A stretch of DNA of 64,000 bases from Marvania coccoides (lineage: Eukaryota > Chlorophyta > Trebouxiophyceae > Chlorellales > Chlorellaceae), in contig OY978107.1 in the NCBI GenBank assembly GCA_963854735.1, positions 255,501-319,500 of the forward strand. The letters run 5' to 3'. The notes below the pieces were generated by a model. It was not told the DNA's origin. It ran no database searches and was given only the letters and a program-made list of their open reading frames with translations. A program made the position numbers and the translations under genes. This document shows, piece after piece, positions 25,048 through 36,387 of the stretch; positions within the stretch are counted from its first letter, which is position 1, and each line of letters opens with the position of its first letter.

Positions 25048-25850
25048 CTTTGTTGCTGGTATTAGGTCGTGTGAGAGTGCCACGGAGCTGGCGTCAGCGA
25101 TGCTGTAATTGTAAAAAAATCCAATTCAATGTATAAAGGTATCGGAATAGCGACGCGGGTACCGTCAATTTTGATTTCCCGCTCTTTCTTCTCCCAGGGG
25201 AGAGAAGCGCGAGCTTCCTTCGCGCATGGCGAGCTGCTCCCTGAGAGCCTGACACCCATGTTGAATAGGCTGGCTGACCAGGCATACGGAGCTTGAAGGG
25301 GACTGCAAAGCGGCGTCGCTCCGCCACCGTCACTGCCGCTCATATTTCAGGATGGTTCGCTTTCAACCCATGAGCCCTTTGCCGGTCGAAAAAAAGTCAC
25401 CTGGTTCAAAAGATGCAAATTTTAGAGCTGTTAATGTTACAAACAAGAGGTGTTATTTTTTCACCGCCACCGCCTGTCGCTGTCGACAGAAAAACTGCGC
25501 TGCTCTAGGCAGCGCGGCCGGCCATAGGTCTGATGTTGTTATAGTACTCCGACCTTGTCAACAACCTCTCCAGTGAGCGGCCTTCACACACACACACAGA
25601 CACACCCAAAAAAAACGAAAAGAAAAATATAGTATTCAAGTTTCGAAATTTTGATTTCGTGTCCTCCTCTGTCGGCGTTTTCCAAAAAATAAATCACTGG
25701 CAGATCAACCTAGTCAACCTTCAGGTAAACGCGGTTTGCGGTTTGGGGTTCCGGTGTTAGCCTCAGCAGATGCCTACGTTTCGTTCTCCAGCGCGAGTGT
25801 CGTCGCCCGCCGGGCCCGCATCTTCATCCCCTATTTTTTTCTCACGCAGG
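25048..25850. promoter_or_regulatory. Divergent region between H1-like and H1 genes
   Basis: About 0.8 kb. Just before the H1 ATG a pyrimidine tract ends CTCACGCAG|G, a good splice acceptor, suggesting a 5' UTR intron of H1 and supporting ATG 25851 over the upstream in-frame ATG at 25770. A short CA repeat lies near 25588. No hairpin or palindrome like those of the core histones was seen. Confidence 0.45.
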
Positions 25851-26825
25851 ATGCCTGCCGCCGAAGCCTCCGCGGCGCCCAAGCCGAAGAAGGAGCACCC
25901 TCCTCTGGGCGACATGATAAAAAAAGCAGTCAAGACCCTCGACGAGCGCAGCGGATCCTCCGCGCCTGCCATCAAGAAGTACATTGAGAACACCTTCAAG
26001 GGTCTGGAGAAAGGTCAGTGGCAGTTTGGCTCTCGGCGGCCTTATTTTTCATTTTTGTCCTCCAACGCCCCTGGTTGATTTTTTTCTCCGTCGTTTTTCC
26101 CTTGACAGGCTGGGAAAAGCGGATGGGTACCTCCATCAAGAAGATGAAGGAGACTGGCAAGCTGGTGCAGGTCAAGAACTCGTACAAGCTGGGCGCTGCG
26201 GAGAAGCCCACGGTTAGTTTATGGGAAGGGGAGGAAATACAAAATCGGCACCGCCAGCAAAAAAGCCTCCTCTGGAAATGAAGCAAAAGATTGCTCTGTT
26301 TGGCAAGTTAATTTGCCTGAACTGATGAGAAATGTCTGCCTGCAGAAGCGCGCCCCCAAGAAGGCTGCTGAGGGCGAGGAGAAGCCCGCCGCTGCAAAGA
26401 AAAAGGCGTCGCCGAAGAAAAGGGCAGCAGCAGCGGAGGAGAAGCCCAAGAAGAAGACCCCAGCCAAGAAGGCAGCGCCAGGCAAGAAGGAGAAGGCCAC
26501 CGAGGAGAAGACGCCCAAGAAGAAGGTAAGCTGAGCCAAGAAAACCCATCGTTGCTTTTGCAGCGAAGCCTTATTTCGCTGTCGCAATTCCTCTAAACTT
26601 TGAAATTGACCCTCCGCTGGGGCAATACATCCGCGCTTGTTTTGTGTGCAGGCCGCTGCGACCGCTGAGAAGCCGAAAAAGACACCCTCGGCCAAGAAGA
26701 AGACTCCCGCCAAAAAGGCCGCTGCCGCGCCCAAGGACGCCAAGAAGAAGGCCACTTCCGCCAAGAAGGCGCCCGCAGTGAAGAAAACCACTTCCACCAA
26801 GAAGGCTGCCCCCAAAGAGAAGTGA
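25851..26825 (+). CDS. H1: Linker histone H1
   Basis: Exons 25851-26013, 26109-26212, 26346-26525 and 26652-26825, 206 residues, in frame. The globular H15 winged helix spans about residues 15-90: HPPLGDMIKKAVKTLDERSG, SAPAIKKYIENTFKG, then KRMGTSIKKMKETGKLVQVK and NSYKLG. A long Lys/Ala/Pro-rich tail made of KKKTPAKKA-type units follows and ends KKAAPKEK. It binds linker DNA at the nucleosome dyad. The start at 25851 follows a likely UTR splice acceptor. Unlike the core histone genes, no GGTGTT/AACACC hairpin was found 3', so its mRNA is probably polyadenylated. Confidence 0.93.
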
Positions 26826-27636
26826 ACGCTGCGTTGTGATACTTGCGGTTGTTCTTTCCTTCTTTCTAGCAGTTATGTTATACCAGTAGCAATATAGTGT
26901 TCCCTGCAGCAGCTGTGTGTGTCTGGAGGGTTTGAACTAATTAACGATCAACTCTGAGCTCGAGCGGCGACTCTCTGTATCTTTCCTTAATTTCTTTCTT
27001 ACGGTTCTGTACCCCTTCTCTACCCCTCGCCAGCAGCATACTTCCTCATTCCAGCATTTCTATTTTGACTCGAATACTTCTCAAAACGCCCCCCTCCATT
27101 AAAGCGGGGGGAGAGAAACGGAAAACCACTGCTGCCTCTTCCTTCTCCCCTTCACTGTTCCGCTCTTCTTTCCGTTTTAAAAACTGCCAAACGTTTAAAC
27201 TTTTTGTTTAACTTCTGTTAAGCTTCTCATATAAAACCGAACGACTGGACTGACGAGTACCAACCTTGCTGCCAATGTAAGGCCCACGCACTATTATTAC
27301 CCATGGTCAGTTCTTACAGAGCTAATTTAGTGTTACGAACATGCAAAATGTTTCTTTTGACCTGTCTGCTGTGCGCAACATTTTGCGTTAAACAGAAGGC
27401 TCCTATAGCGGACAGAAGAGACATTCAAGCAGCATTGCATGCAGCGCTGATTTCAAAAGAGCTCTAAAACGCGTACTACTTGCGCTTGTTTACATTTCGC
27501 TGACTTGTGTATTAAAAATAACAGTTTTGAAGGGGGAAAAGTGGATTAAATTTGGGGAGACACCACGTGCACTGTGGTGTTGCACTGTGCCCATCATTAC
27601 ATGCAGGTTCTTTCAGGGAGTCGTTTTTTTAAACTT
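26826..27636. other. Convergent intergenic region, no gene seen
   Basis: Between the H1 stop and the UBX-protein stop. One small dyad (CCCCCC.../...GGGGGG) lies at about 27086-27112. No gene or RNA recognised. Confidence 0.55.
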
Positions 27637-30310
27637 TTAGTCCGCCCACTTCATCATCAGCATTGAGTCTGCCACCTTGGCGGCTTCCACGGTGGCATCC
27701 AAGTTGGACAGCGCTGGGGCGCCTGCAAATTAAAGACTAAATTTGAGAAAGAGAGTAATAGCAAACAACAGAAAGTAGGCATGAATGCAAGGGGAGAGCT
27801 GAAATCGGGATCTAAAACATTAGTAATATGTTGTTTATAATTGCGGCAGTGCAATCCGCTCGATAAGAAAATAACGAGCAAGATCTGTGAGCACATTGAT
27901 ATTTCCTCCGCCTTTCTTGCCTGGGGTGTTTTCTGAGAGGAAGAATGCGCGGCCCCCTGCGGCCTCCTCGCACTGCGTCAGGCACCAGTCGTGCACGCAG
28001 CGCAGCGGCGCCTCCCGGGGGAAGCGTCGCTGCTTCCGCACCCCATCGGGAAAACGAACAGCTGGAACATGGAAAAGAAAGAAATTTAATATTATTATTT
28101 ATTATTAACGCAATATGAATTAGTATCAATTAATTCGTATACGATCAGTATAAATAAATACCCCCGCCCCCAAATGAAAGAAAATGGCAGATTCAATGCC
28201 GTCCTCTCCTTCGTATTATCAAGGTAGAACAATCCACAGCTGAAAAATACTCTCCTTCCTATCCTTAATGTAGAAGACATCACCGGAAAAAAATGCTCGG
28301 CAACCAACTCACCAACTCTGCACCCTCCCGAGCCTTCCACCTCCTCCGGCAGCCGGGCAGTCGCGGCAGCAGCCACCTCCGCAGCGGACGGCGCCGCCGG
28401 GGCAGGAGGCTCTGTCGGCGCCGCCGGGGCAGCGGGAGGGGATGCCTCCGCTGCTGCTGCCGACGCCAGCATGCTCTCTTCCAGTATGCGCTGCATGACC
28501 GCCTCTTCCTCTTCTTCGTCGACAGCGCTGGCCTGCACCATCTAAAGTGCAGGAATTGTTGAGAAAAGAAGAAAATTTGAGTTTGAGTACTGCGTGGGCC
28601 GAATTTTCAGCCAAAGATACGACGCTCAATACCCCGTATGTGCATGCAAGTGGTAGATATTAAATTCCATAAATTACCAATGCAAGTAAAATTACGATTT
28701 TTTTTGTAACGATCAACAATAACAGCACGCCGCATAAAAAAACATGAAAAACTCACAGCTGCCGCCGTTGCCGATTTTTTACGCTTGAGCGAGGCAGCCA
28801 GCCGCGCTGCCCCAGGGTCCGTGAATGCGGTGTCCAGGAAAGGGGACAGCGCATCTCCCAGCCTGCACAAATACATCAAATCAAAAGCTGATAATCAACA
28901 CATCATTTATTAACATTTTATCAGCCAAATATTTTCAGCACAGCTTAAAATATTTTCCTTTATTAATCATTAAAAAAGTGTAGATGCAGAGCGAGGGAAA
29001 ATACGCACTTTTCAGGCTTGACGAAGCCCGTCCACTGGCGCATGGGGGCGCCAGTCACTGGGTCCACCACAATTATGGCTGGCAGCTCCAGCACCTGGTA
29101 GAACGTCATCATCTTGGGGCCCTCTGCGCTGACGTCGTACAACTGGAACAGCACGAAGGAGGAGGCCACCAGCTGGTGAATTCCAGGGTCGCGCCAGGTG
29201 TCTCGGTTGAGCTGGTGTGAGGCAAACTGGGAGGTGCTCTGCAGGTTGAGGATCTGAAGTGGGGGGGGAGGGGATGTTTGAAGATTGGAATAATTTATTA
29301 GGCGGAAATTGGGAAGTTTTGAGGGCATTTTGAGCCAAAAAAATGATGGAGCAACAAATAAAAATAAATGTATGGGGAGAAGGGTGGGGTTTGGGTGAGA
29401 TTGCTTACCAGCCACCTGCCTTGAGAGGCAGCCTCGGCCTTGGCCTCTTCGAAGGAGCCTGGGAAGATGATGTCCCTGGGGGGCTCAAACATCGAGGCCA
29501 GGCCGCTGGAGCCAGCCCCCCCCTGCTCCGCCCTGCAAAAAGTGTGGCAAAATAGGATGGAGGAAAATTCAGGGTATGGCATACACAGTATTAAAGTGAT
29601 TTTTGACCATCTATATGGTGCATATTGAGCATATGAAGAAAATATGCCCCATGAAGTCGCCCAAAAAATGCTGCTCATATATAAATTTGTCTGTTTTTAA
29701 AGCAAGAGGGATGGGTGGAATCCCCTAAAATTATTCTTTAATTATTGGGATTGCGCACCTGAAGTCGCGGAAGGCGTCCACCACGTTGGAGGGCACGGGG
29801 TTCGCCACCCTGCGAGGGGCCATAGGAGCCTGGTAATGGTCGCCATACAATCTCTCCACGCGGGCAGGCAGCGGGGCGCGCACCTCCTCTTCCGCAGGAG
29901 CGTTGCTCTCTCCTCTGCAACAGAATGTTAAAAAAGGAAGGGAGGCAGGTGAGAAAAAACATTTGAAAATTAGGTGGGCGTTGGAAGATTTGTAAGGGTG
30001 AACAGAGAATTGGGAGAGCCTCGAGATGCAATTGAGGGATAAATGGGGGGGCGAGAGGTAAGGTTTCTCACTGCAGGCGGCGCGCCAGGGCCTCGTCTGA
30101 TTCGTAGGCCTGAGCTGCAGGATTTTCAGGAGCCATGGGCATGGGAGGGGCCCCGCCTGTTCCCCCCGCATCAGCGTCCCCTCCAGCGGTAAAGTGCAGC
30201 TCGATTGCCTGCTCGAGGTTGAAGCCGGTTACCTCTAGCATCTGCAACGCCTGGGCCTCCGATGCCCCTGTGATCGCCACAAAGTTTGCAATTTTCTCAT
30301 CGTTATCCAT
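27637..30310 (-). CDS. UBA-UAS-UIM-UBX protein, p97/Cdc48 adaptor (UBXN7-like)
   Basis: Links ubiquitylated cargo to the Cdc48/p97 segregase. Eight exons join in frame to 441 residues: 30072-30310, 29759-29914, 29409-29532, 29009-29253, 28757-28862, 28313-28541, 27921-28061, 27637-27722. Residues 1-45 form a UBA domain (FVAITGASEAQALQMLEV, NLEQAIELHF). A thioredoxin-like UAS domain follows (RDIIFPGSFEEAKAEA, VLFQLYDVSAEGPKMMTFYQ). An acidic UIM-like helix (EEEEEAVMQRILEESM) lies near residue 300. The UBX domain is at the C terminus (VRFPDGVRKQRRFP). The p97-contacting FPR loop reads NTPG instead, so binding may be altered. The last intron is GC-AG. It is divergent from the MYB gene. Confidence 0.88.
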
Positions 30311-31712
30311 GATGCTTCTGGCACCGCGCTGCTAAATAGTTAATAATAATAAAAATTGCTGCTGACTCCTGAGCGAAACGATAAAATTGTTTGAAAAAAT
30401 AGCTGGAAATTGACTCGTTATGTTGGTGGTGTTTTTCCTGAGGAATTCTCTCTAAAATTGCTTGGAACGATTGATGGAGATGCGCCCTTGATTCAAGCAG
30501 AGCGCGATAGCGGCAACGCCTGAAATGGTTCAAATACAAAGTGATCAAACAACTAAATACTGCAAGGCGAGAAGCAGAGCGTTCTGGACGGGGATACGCC
30601 GCAAATGGGTGATGGTGTTTGTTAAACCCCTCCCCATGTAGCTCTTTGCGCCGCCAAAACAACTGGGTTCGGTCGTTGCCGGACACCGCCCGTGTGCAGT
30701 TGCAGAAATTGCTAGAATGGACAAATGCCCTTCCACTGAGCACACATGCCACTATAATACATGTCGTTGCCCGTCTTGAGATTGTACGAGCTCGAAAATA
30801 TCGAAGATTCAGCAAGTTATCAAGGGGGTGTTGCGTATTGCAATACTCCAGGCTTCTTTGTGAGCTGGAGATTTGAAATCCCCTCCTCAAAGGCGCGTGC
30901 AAATTGCTGGCGCCTGTTTGGAGGAAGACAAATTCGGCATGGGACGTTCCATTTCAAAAAGTTTTTGTTAGCGTGAAAATGTATTGTTGCTGAGCAAATA
31001 TGTGTTACATGGGTGTATTAATAGGTCAGTATTAAACGCTGAAAGCAACTTTGCAACGCCTGCAGACCATAAAGTGGCCCTGCTTTCATGCCAGACAGCA
31101 ATAACTAAATTATAAGAATTCTTATTAAAATTTTCTACTGCCCCGCCCATTCGGCCCTAATGCCGCATGCCTGCCAGGACTAGCTCGCCGTGGCCTCGCT
31201 GCGAGGCCCAGTGGAGGTGTTGGATGGCCAATCTGAGAAAAAATTGCATGCAAGACGCAGGAAAGAAGCCACACTGTTTGGAAAGTGAACCCTCCAAATA
31301 GCAAAGCGATGCTGCTCAGAAGGCATTACGCCATCTGATCGAAGCCGATATAATTTTGTAGTGCAGTATGCTGCGGAATTAGAGTTGCAGTTCATCAAAT
31401 GCAAGGCACTTACTTCGAGGGGGCATATATTTTAAATTGAATTCAAGGGTAAGAGGAGAAAAGCACGGTTGGCGATGGATATAGCTACCCCACTCTGCGT
31501 GTACACAATTCATGCTGCATTTTAGCGCCGAGAGGGCCCATGTACGGGCTCAAGGCCCGCGGCTTCAAACAAAAATGACACAGCTTTCTCACTTCTCGCA
31601 CTGTCACCGCTGCCCTCGCAGGCTGGTGTTCCCCATCACCCCCAAAATTGTACTACGCTAACCTACGGGCGTCCCATCAACCGAGAAGAAGGTCCAAGCT
31701 CGCCGTGGAAAG
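30311..31712. other. Divergent intergenic region UBX protein / MYB
   Basis: 1.4 kb. A GGGGGCATATATTTTAAA stretch at about 31421-31438 loosely resembles the short dispersed tail family. No gene, RNA or clear promoter box was recognised. Confidence 0.45.
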
Positions 31713-32447
31713 ATGCCACCATCTGCACTAACTTGGACTACAGAGGTGTGCACTCGATCCAAATCCCCTTATTCACCCTCTCTCCCACCTTTTTAGACCC
31801 CGCACCATTGTTTCCGCGCCTCTCACGCCTCCAACTCTCCAATTTTCAGCCCCAAACTTTCTCCCCCGCCCTCGTCTCACTCTTCCCCGCTTCCCTCTCA
31901 CACTTTCTAATTTCCCACAGGAGGACGCCAAACTGCGGGAGCTCATCGACGAGCACGGCATCAAAAAATGGGCCCTCATCGCCACCCAGATGAAGACAAA
32001 ATCTTCCAAGCAGTGCCGCCGGCGGTGGAAGAACACCCTGGAAATGGAGCCCAAGGCCACCACGTGGACCCCTGCTGAGGATGCTCTGCTGGTGCAGTAC
32101 CACCGGGATCTAGGGAACAAGTGGACGCAGATCAGCAAGCGGTTCGGCGACCGCACCGACAACGCGGTGAAAAACCGATGGCACGCGTTGTGTCGCAAGC
32201 AGCCGGAGCTGGCGGAGGAGGAAAGTCCGCTGACGATGGTGGGGGTGCGGCGGGGGACGCGCGCGCGGCAAATGATGGAGGAGCAGGCTGGCACATCGTC
32301 TGGGGATGGCTCTTCTAGGCCTTCAAAGAGGACTCGAAGAGGAGGAGGAGGAGGTAGCGGCAGCGCGGGGTTATCTTTCGAAGGGGCCCCTCTGCGCTCT
32401 GGAACTGCGGCCCCTCGCGACTCTTCGCGGCACCGCCACAACCACAG

Positions 32448-32506
<59 letters not shown>

Positions 32507-34104
32507 GGCAAACCGCCGCTGTTGCCGCTGCTCACACCAGCTCCAGCATCTGGCAGCAGCTGCTGGGGCCAGCCGAGGCTGGGGGCAGGCCTGGGGGGGC
32601 GGCAGGGCTGGCGCCGCTGCCCACGCCCTTTGACTGCCCCCCCAGCGGCCGGCTGGTAGTCCCACAGGAGCTGCTGACAGCAGAGGAGCTCCGCCTGGTA
32701 GAACAGATCAACTCTATAGGGAAGCTGCCGGTGCACATTCAGGTGACCGAGAGCGGCGCCGCTGGTGGCGGCGGGGCAGCGCGCGGCAGCGGCAGCGGCC
32801 ACCGCGCAGGGCCGTTTGGGTTTGGGGGCTCCGCTCCTTCACTGGACTGGGCGGCTGCAGCGGGGGGCCTGACGCTAGCCGCCTGCGGCAGCGGGGGTCT
32901 GGACGTGCCTGGCGGGGAGCTGGGGGATCTGGGGCCCTCCCTTTCGTTGGGGCAGCTGCAGTACTGGCTGAATCCTGGGGGGTCTTCAATCGCGATTTTC
33001 AATTCAGAGGCCCTGCTCGACGGCAGCGGCCCTGTGGGCAGTTCCGGCCGGCGCAGCACCCGCAACACCACCACCACGAACGCTGCGCCAGCTGGCAGAG
33101 GCTCTGGCACTGTTGCAGCGGCCGCAGCGGCGGGGGGTGGCCCTGCCCGCGCCGGCGGCGGAAATGGCGACAGCAACACCAACCATAATGGCGGCGGCGG
33201 TGCGGATGGGATGGCGTTGGGCAACAGTGGCAGCATGCCGCTGGGGAGCAGCAGCAGCAGCGGGCTGAGCAGTGGGCAGCGAGAGCTCCTTGCTCGGCTG
33301 TTCAGTCAGTTCAAAGAGTCTTCAGATCTCGCACAGCAGGCGCAGCAGGCCGGCAACCCGAGCGCCTTTGCCGCCGCCAACCACGCGGCCTCCGCCGACC
33401 TGCAGCGCGCTTTTTCCGCCACCCAGGCGGCGCTCAACGCCAAGCGCAGCGCTTCGGCCGATTTGCAGAGGGCGTTATCAAATTCTATGGCGCTGGCGCG
33501 GTCCCTGCCGGTGTCAGCCAGCGGCTCACTGCCCAACAGCGCCTCGCTCATGCCGCCGCCCCCTCCGCAGCCGCCTGCTGGGCGCTCGGAGCCAGCCAGG
33601 AGAACCCGCTATGCTTCGGTACCCAGCGGCAGCGCCAAAGCGCGGCCGCCGTCCCCCGAGGGCGAGTCTGGGGAGTCTCAGGGCGTGGAGGAGGTGGAGA
33701 GGTCCGAGGAAGAAAGCGCGGAGGGGGTGGAGGAGGAAGGACGGAGGAAAGCGGCTGTGAAGGGAGGCAGGGAGGGAGGCAACGGAAAAAGGGCAGGGGG
33801 GCGGAAGCGGAAGAAGAGGGAAGAGGAGGACCCTGAGGCGACAGAGGACGACGAATCACAGGGGCGGCTGCGGCCTTCCTCGCGGCGCAGTACTCGCAGC
33901 ACGTTTTCCGATGCCGCTGCCCAGGAGGCGGCGCCCATGCAGGAGGAAGAGGAAGCTGGCGGGAAGCTGGCGGCGCGACGGCCCATTAAGAGCGCCTTTG
34001 CAACCGTCGCGATGCAGTCCTTGTCGGAGGAGGAGGAGGAGGAGGAGGAGGAGGAGGAGGAGGAGGAGGAGGAGGCGCCGCTGCCGATGAGAAAGAAGAA
34101 ATAA
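31713..34104 (+). CDS. R2R3-type MYB transcription factor with polyQ and polyE tracts
   Basis: A nuclear DNA-binding regulator, target unknown. Exon 1 (31713-31745) codes 11 residues to ALTWTTE; exon 2 runs 31921-34104; 738 residues. Two MYB repeats occupy residues 7-100: WTTEEDAKLRELIDEHGIKK ... SSKQCRRRWKNTL and TWTPAEDALLVQYHRDLGNK ... DNAVKNRWHAL, each with the spaced tryptophans. The rest is low complexity: about 21 glutamines coded almost wholly by CAG (32450-32503), Gly/Ser/Ala-rich regions, two similar SADLQRA helices (33394-33480), basic GKRAGGRKRKK (a likely nuclear signal) and a GAG-coded polyglutamate run (34027-34073). Family position among plant-type 2-repeat MYBs is not clear. 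Confidence 0.88.
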
Positions 34105-34936
34105 ATAAACGGAGACCGACGAAGGTGATGGCCGGGGGCGCGCTGGAGCGCCAGGAGCGCGTTCTCCAACAATGCCGCTCTACCGCCCCTCCACAGCGAA
34201 TGAAATTGCGCTGTTTAAGGGGGGAGTTATACTTTTTTCTTTTGCGTTCACTGAGTTTTTTTACAAGTTTTTTTTTAAACATTCTGCCAATTATCTAAAT
34301 AGTTTTTTCAACCATTCCCCCCTGTTCCGATGTAGTATACTACTATAATAAATAATGACCCACCCAACTGTATTTTTTTCTCCTATTCAAAAGCTAACCT
34401 GCCTTCTATTACCACCGACTGTTGCTCTGCAGTTACGTCACATCAATTACTTGCTTCATCTTTATTCTTTCTATTGGTCGCGTACCGCGCGTGGACTTTT
34501 GCTAAATATCCTTAACTACCATCGTTCAATAACAGCCTGACCAGCATTTTGTAACCAAACCTTAACTACCATCGTTCAATAAACGCCTGACCAGTATTTC
34601 GTGACCAAACATATCAGCTACGCTGCTTTTCAAGTGCAGTGCTGGAGAATAGAATACTTCAAGCAGTGGAGCTGAAACGGTGTACCTATGCACCCTGCGC
34701 CTCATTGGTGCTTCTTGATAAGACGACAGCTATTACAGCTTTTTTTTTTTTTTATTAGTGGCCGCTGGTTCAAACTCTGAGCTGGGTGGGGTGTTGACGT
34801 TTCCATCGCGCATGGCTGGCCGCAAATATATATATTGATGCTCCATTGCCTGTTTGAGGTGCAACTGCTTCCCCTGTTGTCTCACAAATCCAAAAATGCT
34901 GCTGACGCCGGTATTATTGATTCATTCCATTGAGGT
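34105..34936. other. Intergenic, with a 51-bp tandem duplication at 34509-34609
   Basis: Two adjacent copies of a unit starting CCTTAACTACCATCGTTCAA and ending GACCAAAC, about 90 percent alike by eye. A T-run of 14 lies near 34740. No gene seen. The right end meets inverted arm 2. Confidence 0.6.
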
Positions 34937-34952
34937 GGTGTTTAATAACACC
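34937..34952 (-). terminator. Histone 3' hairpin, H2B copy 2
   Basis: Mirror of the hairpin at 23233-23248; GGTGTT/AACACC stem. Confidence 0.85.
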
Positions 34953-35033
34953 AGTTTTTTGTATTTGGCTATGCTAATAGCGTGGGAGTGTGCATAAGGA
35001 GCCCTGAGCTCAGAAGCTTTAGTAGAAAGCTGC

Positions 35034-35554
35034 TTAAGCGGAGGTGAACTTGGTGACGGCCTTGGTGCCCTCCGACACAGCGTGCTTGGCCAGCTCTCCG
35101 GGGAGCACCAGGCGCACGGCGGTCTGGATCTCGCGAGAGGTCAGGGTGGGCTTCTTGTTCACGCGGCACAGCTGCACGGTTTAAAGAGGGAAGAGAGAAT
35201 GTGAGAACGAGGCGTTTGGTGCAACCAGCGGTGAGCTTGTTTGGTTAACAACAACTTCAAAAACCAGCTATTTGCACAATCCCGCCCCACCGCATCAATT
35301 CTCCTGCCATCTCTCAGAAATATGAAACACACCTGAGCGGCCTGGGAGGCGATCTTCTCGAACTGGTCAGCGATGAACGAGTTGAGGATGGCCATCGCCT
35401 TGGAGGAGATGCCGGTGTCGGGGTGCACCTGCTTCAGCACCTTGAAGATGTAGAGCTTGTAGGACTCGGTGGACTTCTTGGTGCGCTTCTTGGCATCCTT
35501 CTTGGGCGCCACGGCCTTCTTGGCAGCGGGCTTCTTGCCGGAGGTGGGAGCCAT
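35034..35554 (-). CDS. H2B: Histone H2B, copy 2
   Basis: Exons 35333-35554 and 35034-35171. The protein, intron position and intron sequence are the same as copy 1. It lies wholly inside inverted arm 2, so it and H2A now face the opposite way relative to the H4/H3 pair compared with block 1. Confidence 0.97.
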
Positions 35555-35791
35555 TGTGAGAGTTGGAGGGGTGAGTGTTCAACGAGTGGTCGAAGAAATA
35601 ATTGATGAAGGAGGGCGGGGGAGGCTGCAGGCCTTTAACCAGCAGCTCGGGCGCCAAGGTGGCACCCCGGATCGGTCACCGATCCGGGGCACCTCAAAGT
35701 GCGCTTACAAAAGCTGGCCGCTCCTCGCATCTGCATCCTTTTTATCTTTCTCTCTCAGAACCCCCCCCACCCCCACACACACTCAGTCATC
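35555..35791. promoter_or_regulatory. Divergent H2B/H2A promoter with palindrome (copy 2)
   Basis: Mirror of 22394-22630; the 25-bp palindrome is at 35665-35689. Confidence 0.7.
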
Positions 35792-36296
35792 ATGTCTGGA
35801 CGCGGCAAGGGCAAGTCCTCCGGCAAGAAGTCGGTCACCAAGTCCTCCAAGGCTGGTCTCCAGTTCCCCGTGGGCCGTATCGCCCGCTACCTGAAGAAGG
35901 GCCGCTACGCCGGTGAGTTGAAGGAGCAGCAGCAACTTCACATACTGACGTTTTTACTTTTGGTTGTCATGTCTCACATTCACACATTGTCAACAACACT
36001 CAACTGACTGTCCTCTCCTTGACTCCACTTTTCCTACAGAGCGCATCGGTGCCGGTGCCCCCGTGTACCTGGCCGCCGTGCTGGAGTACCTGGCCGCCGA
36101 GGTGCTGGAGCTGTCTGGCAACGCCGCCCGCGACAACAAGAAGACCCGCATTGTGCCCCGCCACATCCAGCTGGCCGTGCGCAACGACGAGGAGCTGAGC
36201 AAGCTGCTGGCCGGCGTCACCATCGCCGAGGGTGGTGTGCTGCCCAACATCCACGCCGTCCTGCTCCCCAAGAAGAGCGGCAAGGCCGACGAGTAA
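35792..36296 (+). CDS. H2A: Histone H2A, copy 2
   Basis: Exons 35792-35912 and 36040-36296, 125 residues. Identical to copy 1, including the intron. Canonical H2A ending SGKADE. Confidence 0.97.
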
Positions 36297-36371
36297 ATTA
36301 CCTAATTCCTCGTTTCGCCTACCCTCTTTTCGACACAATGGTCTCCCTGTGACCGCCTAAAAAACATAAAT

Positions 36372-36387
36372 GGTGTTATTAAACACC
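36372..36387 (+). terminator. Histone 3' hairpin, H2A copy 2
   Basis: Mirror of the hairpin at 21798-21813. Confidence 0.85.

Noticed and set aside
32315..32802. Leu/Ala-rich frames on the minus strand opposite the MYB gene
   Set aside because: They are shadows of the CAG tract and GC-rich coding sequence.
34760..34790. A possible tRNA B box (GGTTCAAACTC)
   Set aside because: No T-stem partner, D arm or acceptor stem around it in linear or permuted order.
23272..34913. The inverted histone arms as terminal inverted repeats of a giant transposon
   Set aside because: The interval holds ordinary host genes (H1, UBX protein, MYB) and no transposase or integrase.
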